Source: CAVLCC01 sp963661535 | Lineage (GTDB): Bacteria > Actinomycetota > Coriobacteriia > Coriobacteriales > CADBOM01 | Reading direction: 5' to 3' | Assembly (NCBI GenBank): GCA_963661535.1 | Contig: CAVLCC010000008.1 | Location: forward strand, 1 to 51,102 | DNA length: 51,102 nt | Part shown: positions 44,502 through 51,102 of the stretch, piece after piece | Layout: each line of letters opens with the position of its first letter | Position numbering within the stretch: position 1 is the first letter of the stretch | Program-made: the position numbers and the translations under genes | Notes under the pieces: model-generated | What the model saw: the letters and a program-made list of their open reading frames with translations, nothing else | The model's database searches: none | What the model was told of the DNA's origin: nothing

Positions 44502-46631
44502 ATGCTTTGTCCAAAGTGTGGTTGTCATGTGCCAAATCGGTCTAAGTTTTGCTTAGAGTGTGGCTGCGACCTAACACAAACAAAGCACGATAAACACTCA
44601 CATAAATTAACTGCTGGAAGTGTGGGGTCTTCTAGTTCTCAAGGTGCTACTGATATTGATGAGGAACCAAGTGCAGATTTAGGTTTTGACGAAAATGATG
44701 ACTGGGCAGCAATAAAACCCATGTCTTCTGATGGAGATTTGGTATTTAAGCCGCTTCAGTATCCCGAACCAGTTACTCTAAAAACTTTGAGAAACAAAAT
44801 ACATCCAACGTCTGAAGACTCAATTACAGTAAGCGATACCGCAAGTGCTGATGAGACAGCAAATGTTGATGAGACAGCTACAACCAACAGCGCAAACGCA
44901 GAAAACACTAACGAAGATGCAAATGGCAACAACGGTGAGGGTGCCAACAACATAAATGGCGACATTGGCAACGACGTTGATACTAACAAGCAGCCCAGCA
45001 TCAACGCCGATGACAACTCAGATTTTGAACCCATCTACTTTGAACAAGAAACAGAAATCATAGGTTCTGAGGTTTTGGAGACAACGCGTCAAAATCAGCG
45101 AGGCAAGTTTCCATATGTTGTGGGTGGCGTGATAGTTGGCATAGTTGCTCTTATTGTTGTGATTAACATTTTTGCATTTATAAATGCGCCATACGAAATA
45201 AATATGAAAACGTTTCCGGATGAGGGTTTGCGCAATGCTGTTTTAGCCCTAGACGATGATGGCGATGGCAGGCTACGCAGAGATCAAATACCACAGATAA
45301 CCAGCCTTGAGGTTGAGTATGCGACTGATATTTCTGGACTTCAAATTTTTGATAACCTGCAATATTTGGAAGCTTATGGAGAGCATTTGAAGTCTGTAGA
45401 TGTTTCAAATGTTCCTTCGCTTAAAACTTTGGTTCTGCGAAATTCTGGAGTAGAAAACGTTAACGTAACTGGACTTAGTGAGTTGCAATCGCTTGATGTT
45501 CAAAATACGCCTATTGCTACTTTGGATTTAACGGGAACTTCGTCGCTTTCCACCCTAAATGTTCATTCCACAAAAATTGAGCAGCTAGATTTGTCGTCTT
45601 GTTCTTCTCTTTCAAATATTCAAATGAACGACAACCTCATTTTAACGGGAACCGAAAACACACAGATATTGCAAAATTGGTTTGTGACCAGCTATTCTTG
45701 CGGTGAGGGTGCTGAGGGCGATAAGCCCACTATGTCGGCAAATACCAAATATAACGAAGATGGCAAAATTAGCGAGGTTGAATACTCGAGCTCAGACGAA
45801 AGCGCAAACTATGTTTACTCATACGACGAGGGTGGTAAGCTCACATCTTTAAATGAGTATCCATCTAGCCGTTGGAAGTCAGGTGCTTCTTATCAGCTCG
45901 CATATGACGAGGGCGGCAAGCTCGTGTCTTCTCAAAATGCCACAACAGGCGAGAATTATCAGTATCACTACGACGACCAAAATCGCATTTCAGGATTTGA
46001 TGCCACCATAAATAATTCGCTAAAAATTGCAGAAAAGTATGCACGCGGTTTTGAGTATAACGAAAATGGATATCTTTCTAAAATCACCGGCAGCGATGCT
46101 TCTTCGCTTGTATATGACCAAAGCGGCATGCTCACAAGCTACACAACTGACGATGGTAAATATGCATATAAGTTTGTTTATGATGAGCAAGGTCGATGCA
46201 TAGAAAGCAATATCAAAACAGATAACGGAGCTTGCAGAGAAACATATTCGTATGACGAAAATGGCAAGATGAATAATGCAACGCGTGCTTTGAGTGACAA
46301 TGTGAATAAATCGTTTGAACTACCAGCGGTTACGTCTACTCAGTTTGGCTATGATGTATATGGAAATCTAACATCTTTGGTTATGTATGACGGCGAGACA
46401 CAAATTGGATGGTGCCATTTTAGCTATACGCGCACTATTACAAGCAAAGATAAGGCGGTTGTGGGAACTGTTCCTACACAAACAGATCCACTATGGTATA
46501 CCACAAGCACGAGTTGCATTTGGACACCATGGTTGTTTAAACGTCAATCCGCAGAGTCTCAAGATGCCCTGCTAATGGTATTTAATGAAGATCAAGTGTG
46601 GAGCGCAACGCACAATCCGATTATTAGGTAG
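44502..46631 (+). CDS. Mosaic membrane protein: zinc ribbon, TM, EF-hand, leucine-rich and YD repeats
   Basis: A 709-residue protein with parts normally found apart. Residues 3-22 form a zinc ribbon (CPKCGCHV...FCLECG). A low-complexity acidic, Asn/Thr/Glu-rich linker (about 50-180) ends in EQETEIIGSEV, then a membrane span (205-227). Outside, residues 235-265 hold an EF-hand-like DDDGDGRLRRDQ (251-262), then about five leucine-rich repeats (270-390), then a run of YD/RHS-type repeats (410-650; YNEDGKISEV, YDEGGKLTSL, YDEQGRCIES). N-terminus in, C-terminus out. It may bind surface ligands. No T7SS or toxin tip domain is seen. Confidence 0.8.
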   Translation: MLCPKCGCHVPNRSKFCLECGCDLTQTKHDKHSHKLTAGSVGSSSSQGATDIDEEPSADLGFDENDDWAAIKPMSSDGDLVFKPLQYPEPVTLKTLRNKIHPTSEDSITVSDTASADETANVDETATTNSANAENTNEDANGNNGEGANNINGDIGNDVDTNKQPSINADDNSDFEPIYFEQETEIIGSEVLETTRQNQRGKFPYVVGGVIVGIVALIVVINIFAFINAPYEINMKTFPDEGLRNAVLALDDDGDGRLRRDQIPQITSLEVEYATDISGLQIFDNLQYLEAYGEHLKSVDVSNVPSLKTLVLRNSGVENVNVTGLSELQSLDVQNTPIATLDLTGTSSLSTLNVHSTKIEQLDLSSCSSLSNIQMNDNLILTGTENTQILQNWFVTSYSCGEGAEGDKPTMSANTKYNEDGKISEVEYSSSDESANYVYSYDEGGKLTSLNEYPSSRWKSGASYQLAYDEGGKLVSSQNATTGENYQYHYDDQNRISGFDATINNSLKIAEKYARGFEYNENGYLSKITGSDASSLVYDQSGMLTSYTTDDGKYAYKFVYDEQGRCIESNIKTDNGACRETYSYDENGKMNNATRALSDNVNKSFELPAVTSTQFGYDVYGNLTSLVMYDGETQIGWCHFSYTRTITSKDKAVVGTVPTQTDPLWYTTSTSCIWTPWLFKRQSAESQDALLMVFNEDQVWSATHNPIIR

Positions 46632-46690
46632 ATTGTGAGCGCTTGTAAACGGGGTATGGGCACGCGAAACACTAAGCGTGCAAAAAGAAC

Positions 46691-47077
46691 CTAGTCGCTT
46701 GTGAGATGAATATCAAATCCACAAATTGGTTGCTCAAGATAAACCAAATGAGTAGTTCCATCTGCTGCCAAGCGGCGAGATGTTTCGTCTATTGCAAATC
46801 CACATTCTTGCATAAAGCGCTCGGCTGCTGGTATGTTGTCTGCATGAATTGCAATATGTCCATTTTTGCCGCGCCCCAAAGGTTTCATAACCTCAACTTG
46901 AGTTCCAACCATGCAAGAAACAGGAGTTTGCATGACCTCGACTCCCAAAATTAGAGAGAATAACCTTGTTACCTCATCAAACTCAACATCGCTTTGCGGA
47001 TTAACTCCAATGTGAGAAATTTTTAGTCCTAACTTTTTTGCAGCACTTGCGCTTGCATTATTTTCTGTATTTTCCAC
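46691..47077 (-). CDS. Stand-alone VOC-like domain related to the C-terminus of some KDPG aldolases
   Basis: A 128-residue protein. The body (about 18-125) shows LKISHIGVNPQSD, then GHIAIHADNIPAAERFMQECGF and FDIHL, a glyoxalase/VOC-like half-fold that in some Firmicutes forms the extra C-terminal domain of 2-dehydro-3-deoxyphosphogluconate aldolase. Here it exists alone; no aldolase gene is next to it. No metal-binding His/Glu set is obvious. Possibly a ligand-binding or orphan regulatory domain. The family link is from memory. Confidence 0.6.
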   Translation of the reverse strand: MENTENNASASAAKKLGLKISHIGVNPQSDVEFDEVTRLFSLILGVEVMQTPVSCMVGTQVEVMKPLGRGKNGHIAIHADNIPAAERFMQECGFAIDETSRRLAADGTTHLVYLEQPICGFDIHLTSD

Positions 47078-47135
47078 ATTAACCTCACAATCTCAAAACC
47101 TGCTCCAGACTTAAACGCAACCTCAAGCAAACGCC

Positions 47136-47993
47136 CTATTGCTTTGCGCTCATAACCAGCTCATCGTTGTCGAGTTGTTTTCCGGTTGTAGTTTTGTATT
47201 TTTGCATAAGATCATCTGGAGTCATGCCGCGTCGCTCGTCTCCGCTAATGTCTAGCACAATTTTGCCTGCGTCAATCATAATTGTTCGGTTTCCACATGT
47301 TAGTGCAGACTGAATTGAGTGCGTAACCATAAGCGTAGCCAAGTTTTGTTCGTCCACAATATTTTGTGTAAGCTCCAAAACGTTTTTTGCGGTTAGGGGG
47401 TCAAGCGCAGCAGTGTGCTCGTCTAGGAGCAAAAACTTTGGATTTCCAATTGTTGCCATAAGAAGCGTTACAGCCTGACGCTGCCCCCCGCTTAGCTGCC
47501 CCACTGGGGACTCCAACTTATCCTCCAAGCCAACATCTAGACCTAGGCTTTGTATCTTTTCTATAATGTCGCGCTTGCGCTTAGCACTAGTTGGAAAAGA
47601 CAAAGGCTTATGCCTAGACCTTGAATATGCCAGCGCAATATTTTCTGCAACAGTTAAATTTGGAGCAGTGCCGCGCATGGGATCTTGAAAAACCCTTGAG
47701 ATTTGATGAGCGCGTTTGTGCTCTTTTTCAAATGTAATGTCGTAACCGTCTAGTTCAATAGTTCCGCGCTCGCAATAAAATTCACCTGCAATCGCGTTTA
47801 GCAAGGTAGATTTTCCAGCACCATTAGAGCCGATCACGCACACAAACTCACCGCGCTTTATATCTAGGTCGATGCCTTGCAGAGCTTTGTGCTCAAGTGG
47901 AGTGCCCTTTGCAAATGTTTTATGGAGGTTATGCACGCTAAGCATATAGTTCTCAGCCGTTTTATCTATTAAAGACTCACCCGTCCCACTCAT
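47136..47993 (-). CDS. ABC transporter ATP-binding protein of the predicted tryptophan importer
   Basis: A 285-residue ATPase. Walker A GSNGAGKST (55-63), signature LSGGQRQAVTLLMA and Walker B FLLLDEHTAALD are canonical, with switch His in LMVTHSIQSAL. The start abuts the permease stop codon, so they form one operon. It energises the predicted permease and is regulated by the T-box leader upstream of the operon. Confidence 0.93.
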   Translation of the reverse strand: MSGTGESLIDKTAENYMLSVHNLHKTFAKGTPLEHKALQGIDLDIKRGEFVCVIGSNGAGKSTLLNAIAGEFYCERGTIELDGYDITFEKEHKRAHQISRVFQDPMRGTAPNLTVAENIALAYSRSRHKPLSFPTSAKRKRDIIEKIQSLGLDVGLEDKLESPVGQLSGGQRQAVTLLMATIGNPKFLLLDEHTAALDPLTAKNVLELTQNIVDEQNLATLMVTHSIQSALTCGNRTIMIDAGKIVLDISGDERRGMTPDDLMQKYKTTTGKQLDNDELVMSAKQ

Positions 47994-48878
47994 TTATGCA
48001 CACCTTCTCTCTTTGCGCTCCAAAATCCAGGTCTTAATTGCAGGTACAGACAAGAAGATGCCCACAATTAGTGCAGATACAAGCTTTACGGCGTTAGCAG
48101 ACGATGTGCCTGATAATACGAAGGCCAAAATCACACGATACACAACAGAGCCTGCACATGCACAAAATAGTCCAGCTGTAACACTTTTTCTGCCTCCAAA
48201 TAGCTCGCCTATGATAACGGAGGCAAGTCCTACAACAATCATTCCGGAGCCGGAGCCTATGTCGGCAAATCCTTGATATTGAGCAAGCAACGCGCCTGAC
48301 AAACCAACTAGCGCATTTGCCAAGGCAAGTGTTGCAATTTTTATGCTCGTAGTTCCTATTGAGCTTGCTCTAACCATAGATTCGTTGTCTCCGCAAGCTC
48401 GAATAGACAAACCAATTTCTGTGCGAAAAAACACGGCCAGCAACGCGCAAATTCCAAGCGCAATTATTATAGCGATCACAAATTTTGCAACATCTGTGGG
48501 CATATCCATAAACAGTGCAGAGAAGTCTGTGAATATTTTAGGACAATCCATAAGACTCAAGTTTGGACCACCAAGTATGGTTATGTTGATTGTATACAAC
48601 CCTGTCATTGTAATAATGCCAGCAAGCAGCGGATTTATCTTTGCATATGTTATTAAAAATCCAGTAATAACACCTGCAAGACCTCCTGCCACAAAACCTA
48701 GGAGCAATCCCAGCTCAGGAAAACCAGCAACGCTCACAACTCCAGATACAACCATGCCCAAAACAAAGCTTCCATCAACCGTAAGATCGGGGATGTCTAA
48801 AACCCTAAACGTGATATATACGCCTACCGCCAAAAGCGCGTATTCGAGTCCTAACAATATTGCACTTGAGATAATCAT
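47994..48878 (-). CDS. ABC transporter permease of the predicted tryptophan importer
   Basis: A 294-residue membrane protein with 8-9 predicted spans, of the branched-chain-like permease type used by TrpXYZ-like importers. Patterns: YITFRVLDIPDLTVDGSF, ITGFLITYAKINPLLAGIIT and RACGDNESMVRASSIGTTSIK (the ATPase-contact loop). AGGACAATCG precedes ATG 48878 on the minus strand. It forms an operon with the binding protein (73-base gap) and ATPase. Confidence 0.92.
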   Translation of the reverse strand: MIISSAILLGLEYALLAVGVYITFRVLDIPDLTVDGSFVLGMVVSGVVSVAGFPELGLLLGFVAGGLAGVITGFLITYAKINPLLAGIITMTGLYTINITILGGPNLSLMDCPKIFTDFSALFMDMPTDVAKFVIAIIIALGICALLAVFFRTEIGLSIRACGDNESMVRASSIGTTSIKIATLALANALVGLSGALLAQYQGFADIGSGSGMIVVGLASVIIGELFGGRKSVTAGLFCACAGSVVYRVILAFVLSGTSSANAVKLVSALIVGIFLSVPAIKTWILERKERRCA

Positions 48879-48950
48879 CGATTGTCCTTAAAAATACTCA
48901 CACACATTTGCAAACATCTAAATACTTATAAATCGCTTACTAATTTATAT

Positions 48951-50009
48951 CTAGTCAATTGGAGTTAGAGATCCATCAGTGGGAAGCGTAATTCCTAGAG
49001 CAGATGCTGTCTTGGAGCTAACGACCTTTTGATATTTGTCTAGAGCAACTGCAGGAACTTCCGACACGCTCTTGCCAGACAAAATCTCATGAGCCATCTG
49101 TGCACTTCCTTGACCTAGCTGTGTGTTGCTTACGCTTATGCTTGCCAAAGCACCCGACGAAACCATTACAGGATCCGAGCCATACACGGGTATGCCAGCT
49201 GATGTAGCTGCTTCAACTACCTGAGGCATAGCCGATTGAACTGTTGAGTCTACAGGTATATAAATCATCTCGCAGCTTTGTGCAAGAGATTGTGCTGCTT
49301 GTTGTACCTCAGAAGAATTTGCAACTGCCTTCTCTTCATATGTGTAGCCGTTGCTCTCTAGATATGTCCTGGCTTTTTCGATGGTGATGGATGCATTTTT
49401 CTCACCGGAGCAATACAAAAGTCCAACTTTTTTGGCATTAGGCGTTAGTGTATTGGCTAGTTTAAAGATTTCATCAATTGGAATAATGTTTGAAGTGCCC
49501 GTTGCGTTTTTATCAGGAGTTGCCATAGAGGTCATAATTCCTGCTCCAACTGGGTCGGTAACCGAGATAAAGACCACGGGGCAATTTGGACTTGCATTAA
49601 CAACAGCTTGTGTAGCCGGTGTAACTATTGGGACTATTAGACTGTAGTCGCTATTTGCAATCTCGGCGCAAATGCTGTTTAGTGTAGATGCGTCGCCTCC
49701 GGCGCTTTTCATGTCGTATACGATGTCGGTTCCCTCTTTGTAGCCTAGGGTATCCATCTCGTTTTTAAATGCAGTTGACATCTCGCTAAACGCATCATTG
49801 TCCGCTAGTTGAACTATAGCCACTTTATACTTTGCACTTGCGCTGGAGTTGTTTGACCCACAACCCGCAAGTGCAATGCCTGCTGCAATACAAAGCATCA
49901 GCGATAGTGTGATAACAGCTGCTTTTTTGAATTTGCCGGATTTGTTGTGCTTGTTGAACTTGCCGAACTTACTACTATACTTGCCTGTTTTGTTTTCGAT
50001 CGTTTTCAT
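48951..50009 (-). CDS. Substrate-binding lipoprotein of a predicted tryptophan ABC importer (ABC_sub_bind family)
   Basis: The ORF opens at 50039, but AAAGGA sits 9 bases ahead of ATG 50009, so I start there (352 residues). A basic N-terminus and hydrophobic segment end in the lipobox LAGC. The mature part follows the ABC_sub_bind (PF04392) plan: KVAIVQLADNDAFSEM, LIVPIVTPATQAVV, NCPVVFISVTDPVGAG and VPVYGSDPVMVSSG-like hinge. It binds the substrate outside the membrane. The upstream T-box with specifier TGG argues that the substrate is tryptophan or related. Confidence 0.9.
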   Translation of the reverse strand: MKTIENKTGKYSSKFGKFNKHNKSGKFKKAAVITLSLMLCIAAGIALAGCGSNNSSASAKYKVAIVQLADNDAFSEMSTAFKNEMDTLGYKEGTDIVYDMKSAGGDASTLNSICAEIANSDYSLIVPIVTPATQAVVNASPNCPVVFISVTDPVGAGIMTSMATPDKNATGTSNIIPIDEIFKLANTLTPNAKKVGLLYCSGEKNASITIEKARTYLESNGYTYEEKAVANSSEVQQAAQSLAQSCEMIYIPVDSTVQSAMPQVVEAATSAGIPVYGSDPVMVSSGALASISVSNTQLGQGSAQMAHEILSGKSVSEVPAVALDKYQKVVSSKTASALGITLPTDGSLTPID

Positions 50010-50014
50010 GCGAT

Positions 50015-50055
50015 CCCATCCTTTCTGTTGGATGGGCAAAATAAAACGCCCATCC
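50015..50055 (-). promoter_or_regulatory. Three alternative pairing segments around the ribosome binding site of the Trp importer operon
   Basis: On the minus strand three segments follow in order: GGATGGGC (50055-50048), GCCCATCC (50037-50030) and GGATGGG (50021-50015), the last containing or adjoining the AAAGGA Shine-Dalgarno. Segment 2 can pair with segment 1 (8 bp, SD free) or segment 3 (7 bp, SD hidden), but not both. It could couple T-box state to translation. Confidence 0.55.
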
Positions 50056-50352
50056 TTGGTCTAATCGGACTCAAGGACAGACGATAAGTCTGCGGTGCCA
50101 CCTTGATTGACGCACTTGCTTTTTTGTGCGCCCACTCAGCGGATGCATTCACATCCCTCTTCTATAACGGGAAGAACCCGTCGTGACTTGGGTGCTTATC
50201 TTAAAACTCATGCACTCATGCTTTGCATGCGTTTTGCACTTCTTCACGCCCTCTGCGGTCCATTATTCCGAGTCTTGCTACTGGGATTTCAGCACCCCCA
50301 GCTCTCTGAGAACAAGATGATTCGGTTTTACTTCCGCTTCATCGGTTTGCTT
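50053..50352 (-). ncRNA. T-box leader RNA, specifier TGG (tryptophan)
   Basis: The minus strand carries the T-box sequence AAGGTGGCACCGC (50104-50092). A Stem I-like block AGAGAGCTGGGGGTGCTGAA lies upstream (starting at 50307), and GAATAATGGACC places the codon TGG (50262-50260) in the specifier position, followed by the usual purine. The antiterminator would pair AAGG of the T-box with CCTT downstream; the competing terminator pairs TCCTTG (50077-50072) with CAAGGA (50058-50053), followed by a T-rich tract. Uncharged tRNA-Trp would stabilise the antiterminator and switch on the importer. The match of specifier and transporter family is independent support. Confidence 0.88.
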
Positions 50353-50357
50353 GTCGA

Positions 50358-50363
50358 ATTATA
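50358..50363 (-). promoter_or_regulatory. Candidate -10 element for the T-box transcript
   Basis: TATAAT is perfect on the minus strand. TTGGGA (50390-50385) is a possible -35 but with a 21-base spacer, so only the -10 is credible. It lies just upstream of the leader. Confidence 0.45.
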
Positions 50364-50553
50364 ATCTTCATTTTTAATAAAGCTTCCCAAAATTTTTTAT
50401 AAAATTGGCAAGCGGAGTTTTGGCTCAAAAAGGGGTGTATGCAAAAAGAGGCAATAAGGAGCTTGAAAGCTTAGGGTGTTTGTGATGCCCATATATAAAA
50501 ATACGCCTTGTGTTTAGTTGCTGTGTTTTTATGAGGAGAGTTGCCTAGCGTGT

Positions 50554-50559
50554 TATACT
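50554..50559 (+). promoter_or_regulatory. Extended -10 promoter element for the AAA-ATPase-like gene
   Basis: TGT-TATACT (TG at 50551-50552, TATACT at 50554-50559) is an extended -10. No good -35 is seen. It is 57 bases before the start codon at 50616, with GGGAGGAAGAA immediately before the ATG. Confidence 0.5.
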
Positions 50560-50615
50560 AGATGCAAAAACGGGCGCAATTTATAAAGGCGTGTAGTTTT
50601 TTGTGGGAGGAAGAA

Positions 50616-51102
50616 ATGCTACATTATATCAACGCACAAAGTTCTAAAGAAGCATTTGAAAAACTTAGAAAGTCAACATATTTTGTTGACAAAACTGGTT
50701 TGATTAGTGCCCTTGTACCATATATAGGAACTGAACAAACATATATTTGCATAACGCGTCCACGTAGATTTGGAAAAACTATAAATGCACGCACACTAGC
50801 ATGTTTTTTATCACACGGACTTGACGCTGCAAATCTTTTTGACGGTCTAGAAGTTTCACAAGATGAGCAAGCTATGAAGCACCTAGGTGCACATGATGTT
50901 ATTTACATAGACTTTAGTGCATTACCATGTCGATGCAAAAACTACGAACAATACATTGATGCAATTATAGATGGAATCATCTCTGATTTACGTGAATTTT
51001 ACCCACAAGCAGGGATTTCATCTGAAGAACAAGATTTATTCTTTGTCCTAGAGACTGCATATGGTGAGGCAAAAACAAAGTTTTGTTTTGTTATGGATGA
51101 GT
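50616..51102 (+). CDS. AAA-ATPase-like protein (PF09820 type), cut by the window end
   Basis: The frame is open from ATG 50616 to the last base (162 codons visible), so the C-terminus is missing. GGGAGG is placed 6-7 bases before the start. The opening matches the AAA-ATPase-like/DUF1703 group: SSKEAFEKLRKSTYFVDKTGL, Walker A in ITRPRRFGKT and a downstream IDFSALP strand. Complete members usually carry a C-terminal PD-(D/E)XK nuclease-like domain and occur in multiple copies per genome. Role unknown, possibly nucleic-acid related or defensive. Confidence 0.85.
   Translation, partial: MLHYINAQSSKEAFEKLRKSTYFVDKTGLISALVPYIGTEQTYICITRPRRFGKTINARTLACFLSHGLDAANLFDGLEVSQDEQAMKHLGAHDVIYIDFSALPCRCKNYEQYIDAIIDGIISDLREFYPQAGISSEEQDLFFVLETAYGEAKTKFCFVMDE

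Noticed and set aside
50107..50364. 85-codon plus-strand ORF between the Trp importer and the last gene
   Set aside because: Lies on the opposite strand of the T-box leader RNA, which explains the conserved sequence better.

Overview
The window (about 40% G+C by eye) looks like chromosome of a low-GC Gram-positive anaerobe. I favour a low-GC actinobacterium of the Coriobacteriia, with a Firmicute as the main alternative. The evidence is tRNA genes with encoded CCA, a TIGR03960-type radical SAM/B12 gene coupled to a DUF2344 gene, a Trp T-box leader, LytS/LytTR signalling, lipoprotein-type ABC binding proteins and purine-rich ribosome binding sites. I cannot assign a genus from sequence alone.

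The outstanding region is 1235-18494, a single-strand run of twelve genes that reads as a type VII (ESX/WXG100) secretion locus with a Ser/Thr phospho-signalling front end. In order it encodes a PP2C phosphatase with an unusual Thr-motif tail, a membrane PknB-type kinase, a small membrane protein, a 1348-residue Ig-like surface protein, a double zinc-ribbon FHA protein, an FHA protein with an unknown N-terminus, a second FHA protein resembling DUF6382/EssB-like proteins, a MinD/CpaE-like protein with a degenerate P-loop, a YukD/EsaB ubiquitin-like protein, an EssC-type FtsK/SpoIIIE ATPase, a WXG100 protein and a coiled-coil protein. No EsaA/YueB, EccB/EccD/EccE or mycosin homologue is visible in the window. 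A short threonine motif (T-[STP]-[IVA]-[LIF] after acidic/Q/G/Y residues) recurs six times in the phosphatase tail, twice in the zinc-ribbon FHA protein and in a T-I-L form just before the EssC membrane segments. It resembles the phospho-acceptor site of GarA/OdhI, which suggests a kinase/phosphatase/FHA switch controlling the secretion machine. This is the best candidate for an undescribed system.

From 18.6 to 26.2 kb lie tRNA-Arg, serS on the minus strand, a DUF697-like membrane protein, the radical SAM/DUF2344 pair and a single ORF fusing Maf to 5-formyltetrahydrofolate cyclo-ligase. An Rrf2-family regulator (26.4-26.8 kb), tRNA-His and a polar amino-acid ABC transporter (27.5-30.7 kb) follow. 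The region upstream of the regulator and the promoter of the transporter's binding protein share a 27-bp element, which suggests autoregulation and transporter control.

From 31 to 38 kb the minus strand carries a zinc-ribbon protein, a LytTR/LytS two-component system and two large glycosyltransferase-like proteins. From 38.3 to 44.3 kb are rph-rdgB, cbiB, tRNA-Pro and tRNA-Gly, thpR, a nitroreductase and galE. At 44.5-46.6 kb is a mosaic zinc-ribbon/TM/EF-hand/LRR/YD-repeat membrane protein. The minus-strand operon at 47.1-50.0 kb encodes a predicted tryptophan ABC transporter behind a Trp-specific T-box leader that also contains three alternative SD-pairing segments. The window ends inside an AAA-ATPase-like gene.

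Several conserved enzymes (radical SAM, DUF2344, Maf, CbiB, one glycosyltransferase) carry hydrophilic low-complexity insertions or tails, a trait of this genome rather than of the families.
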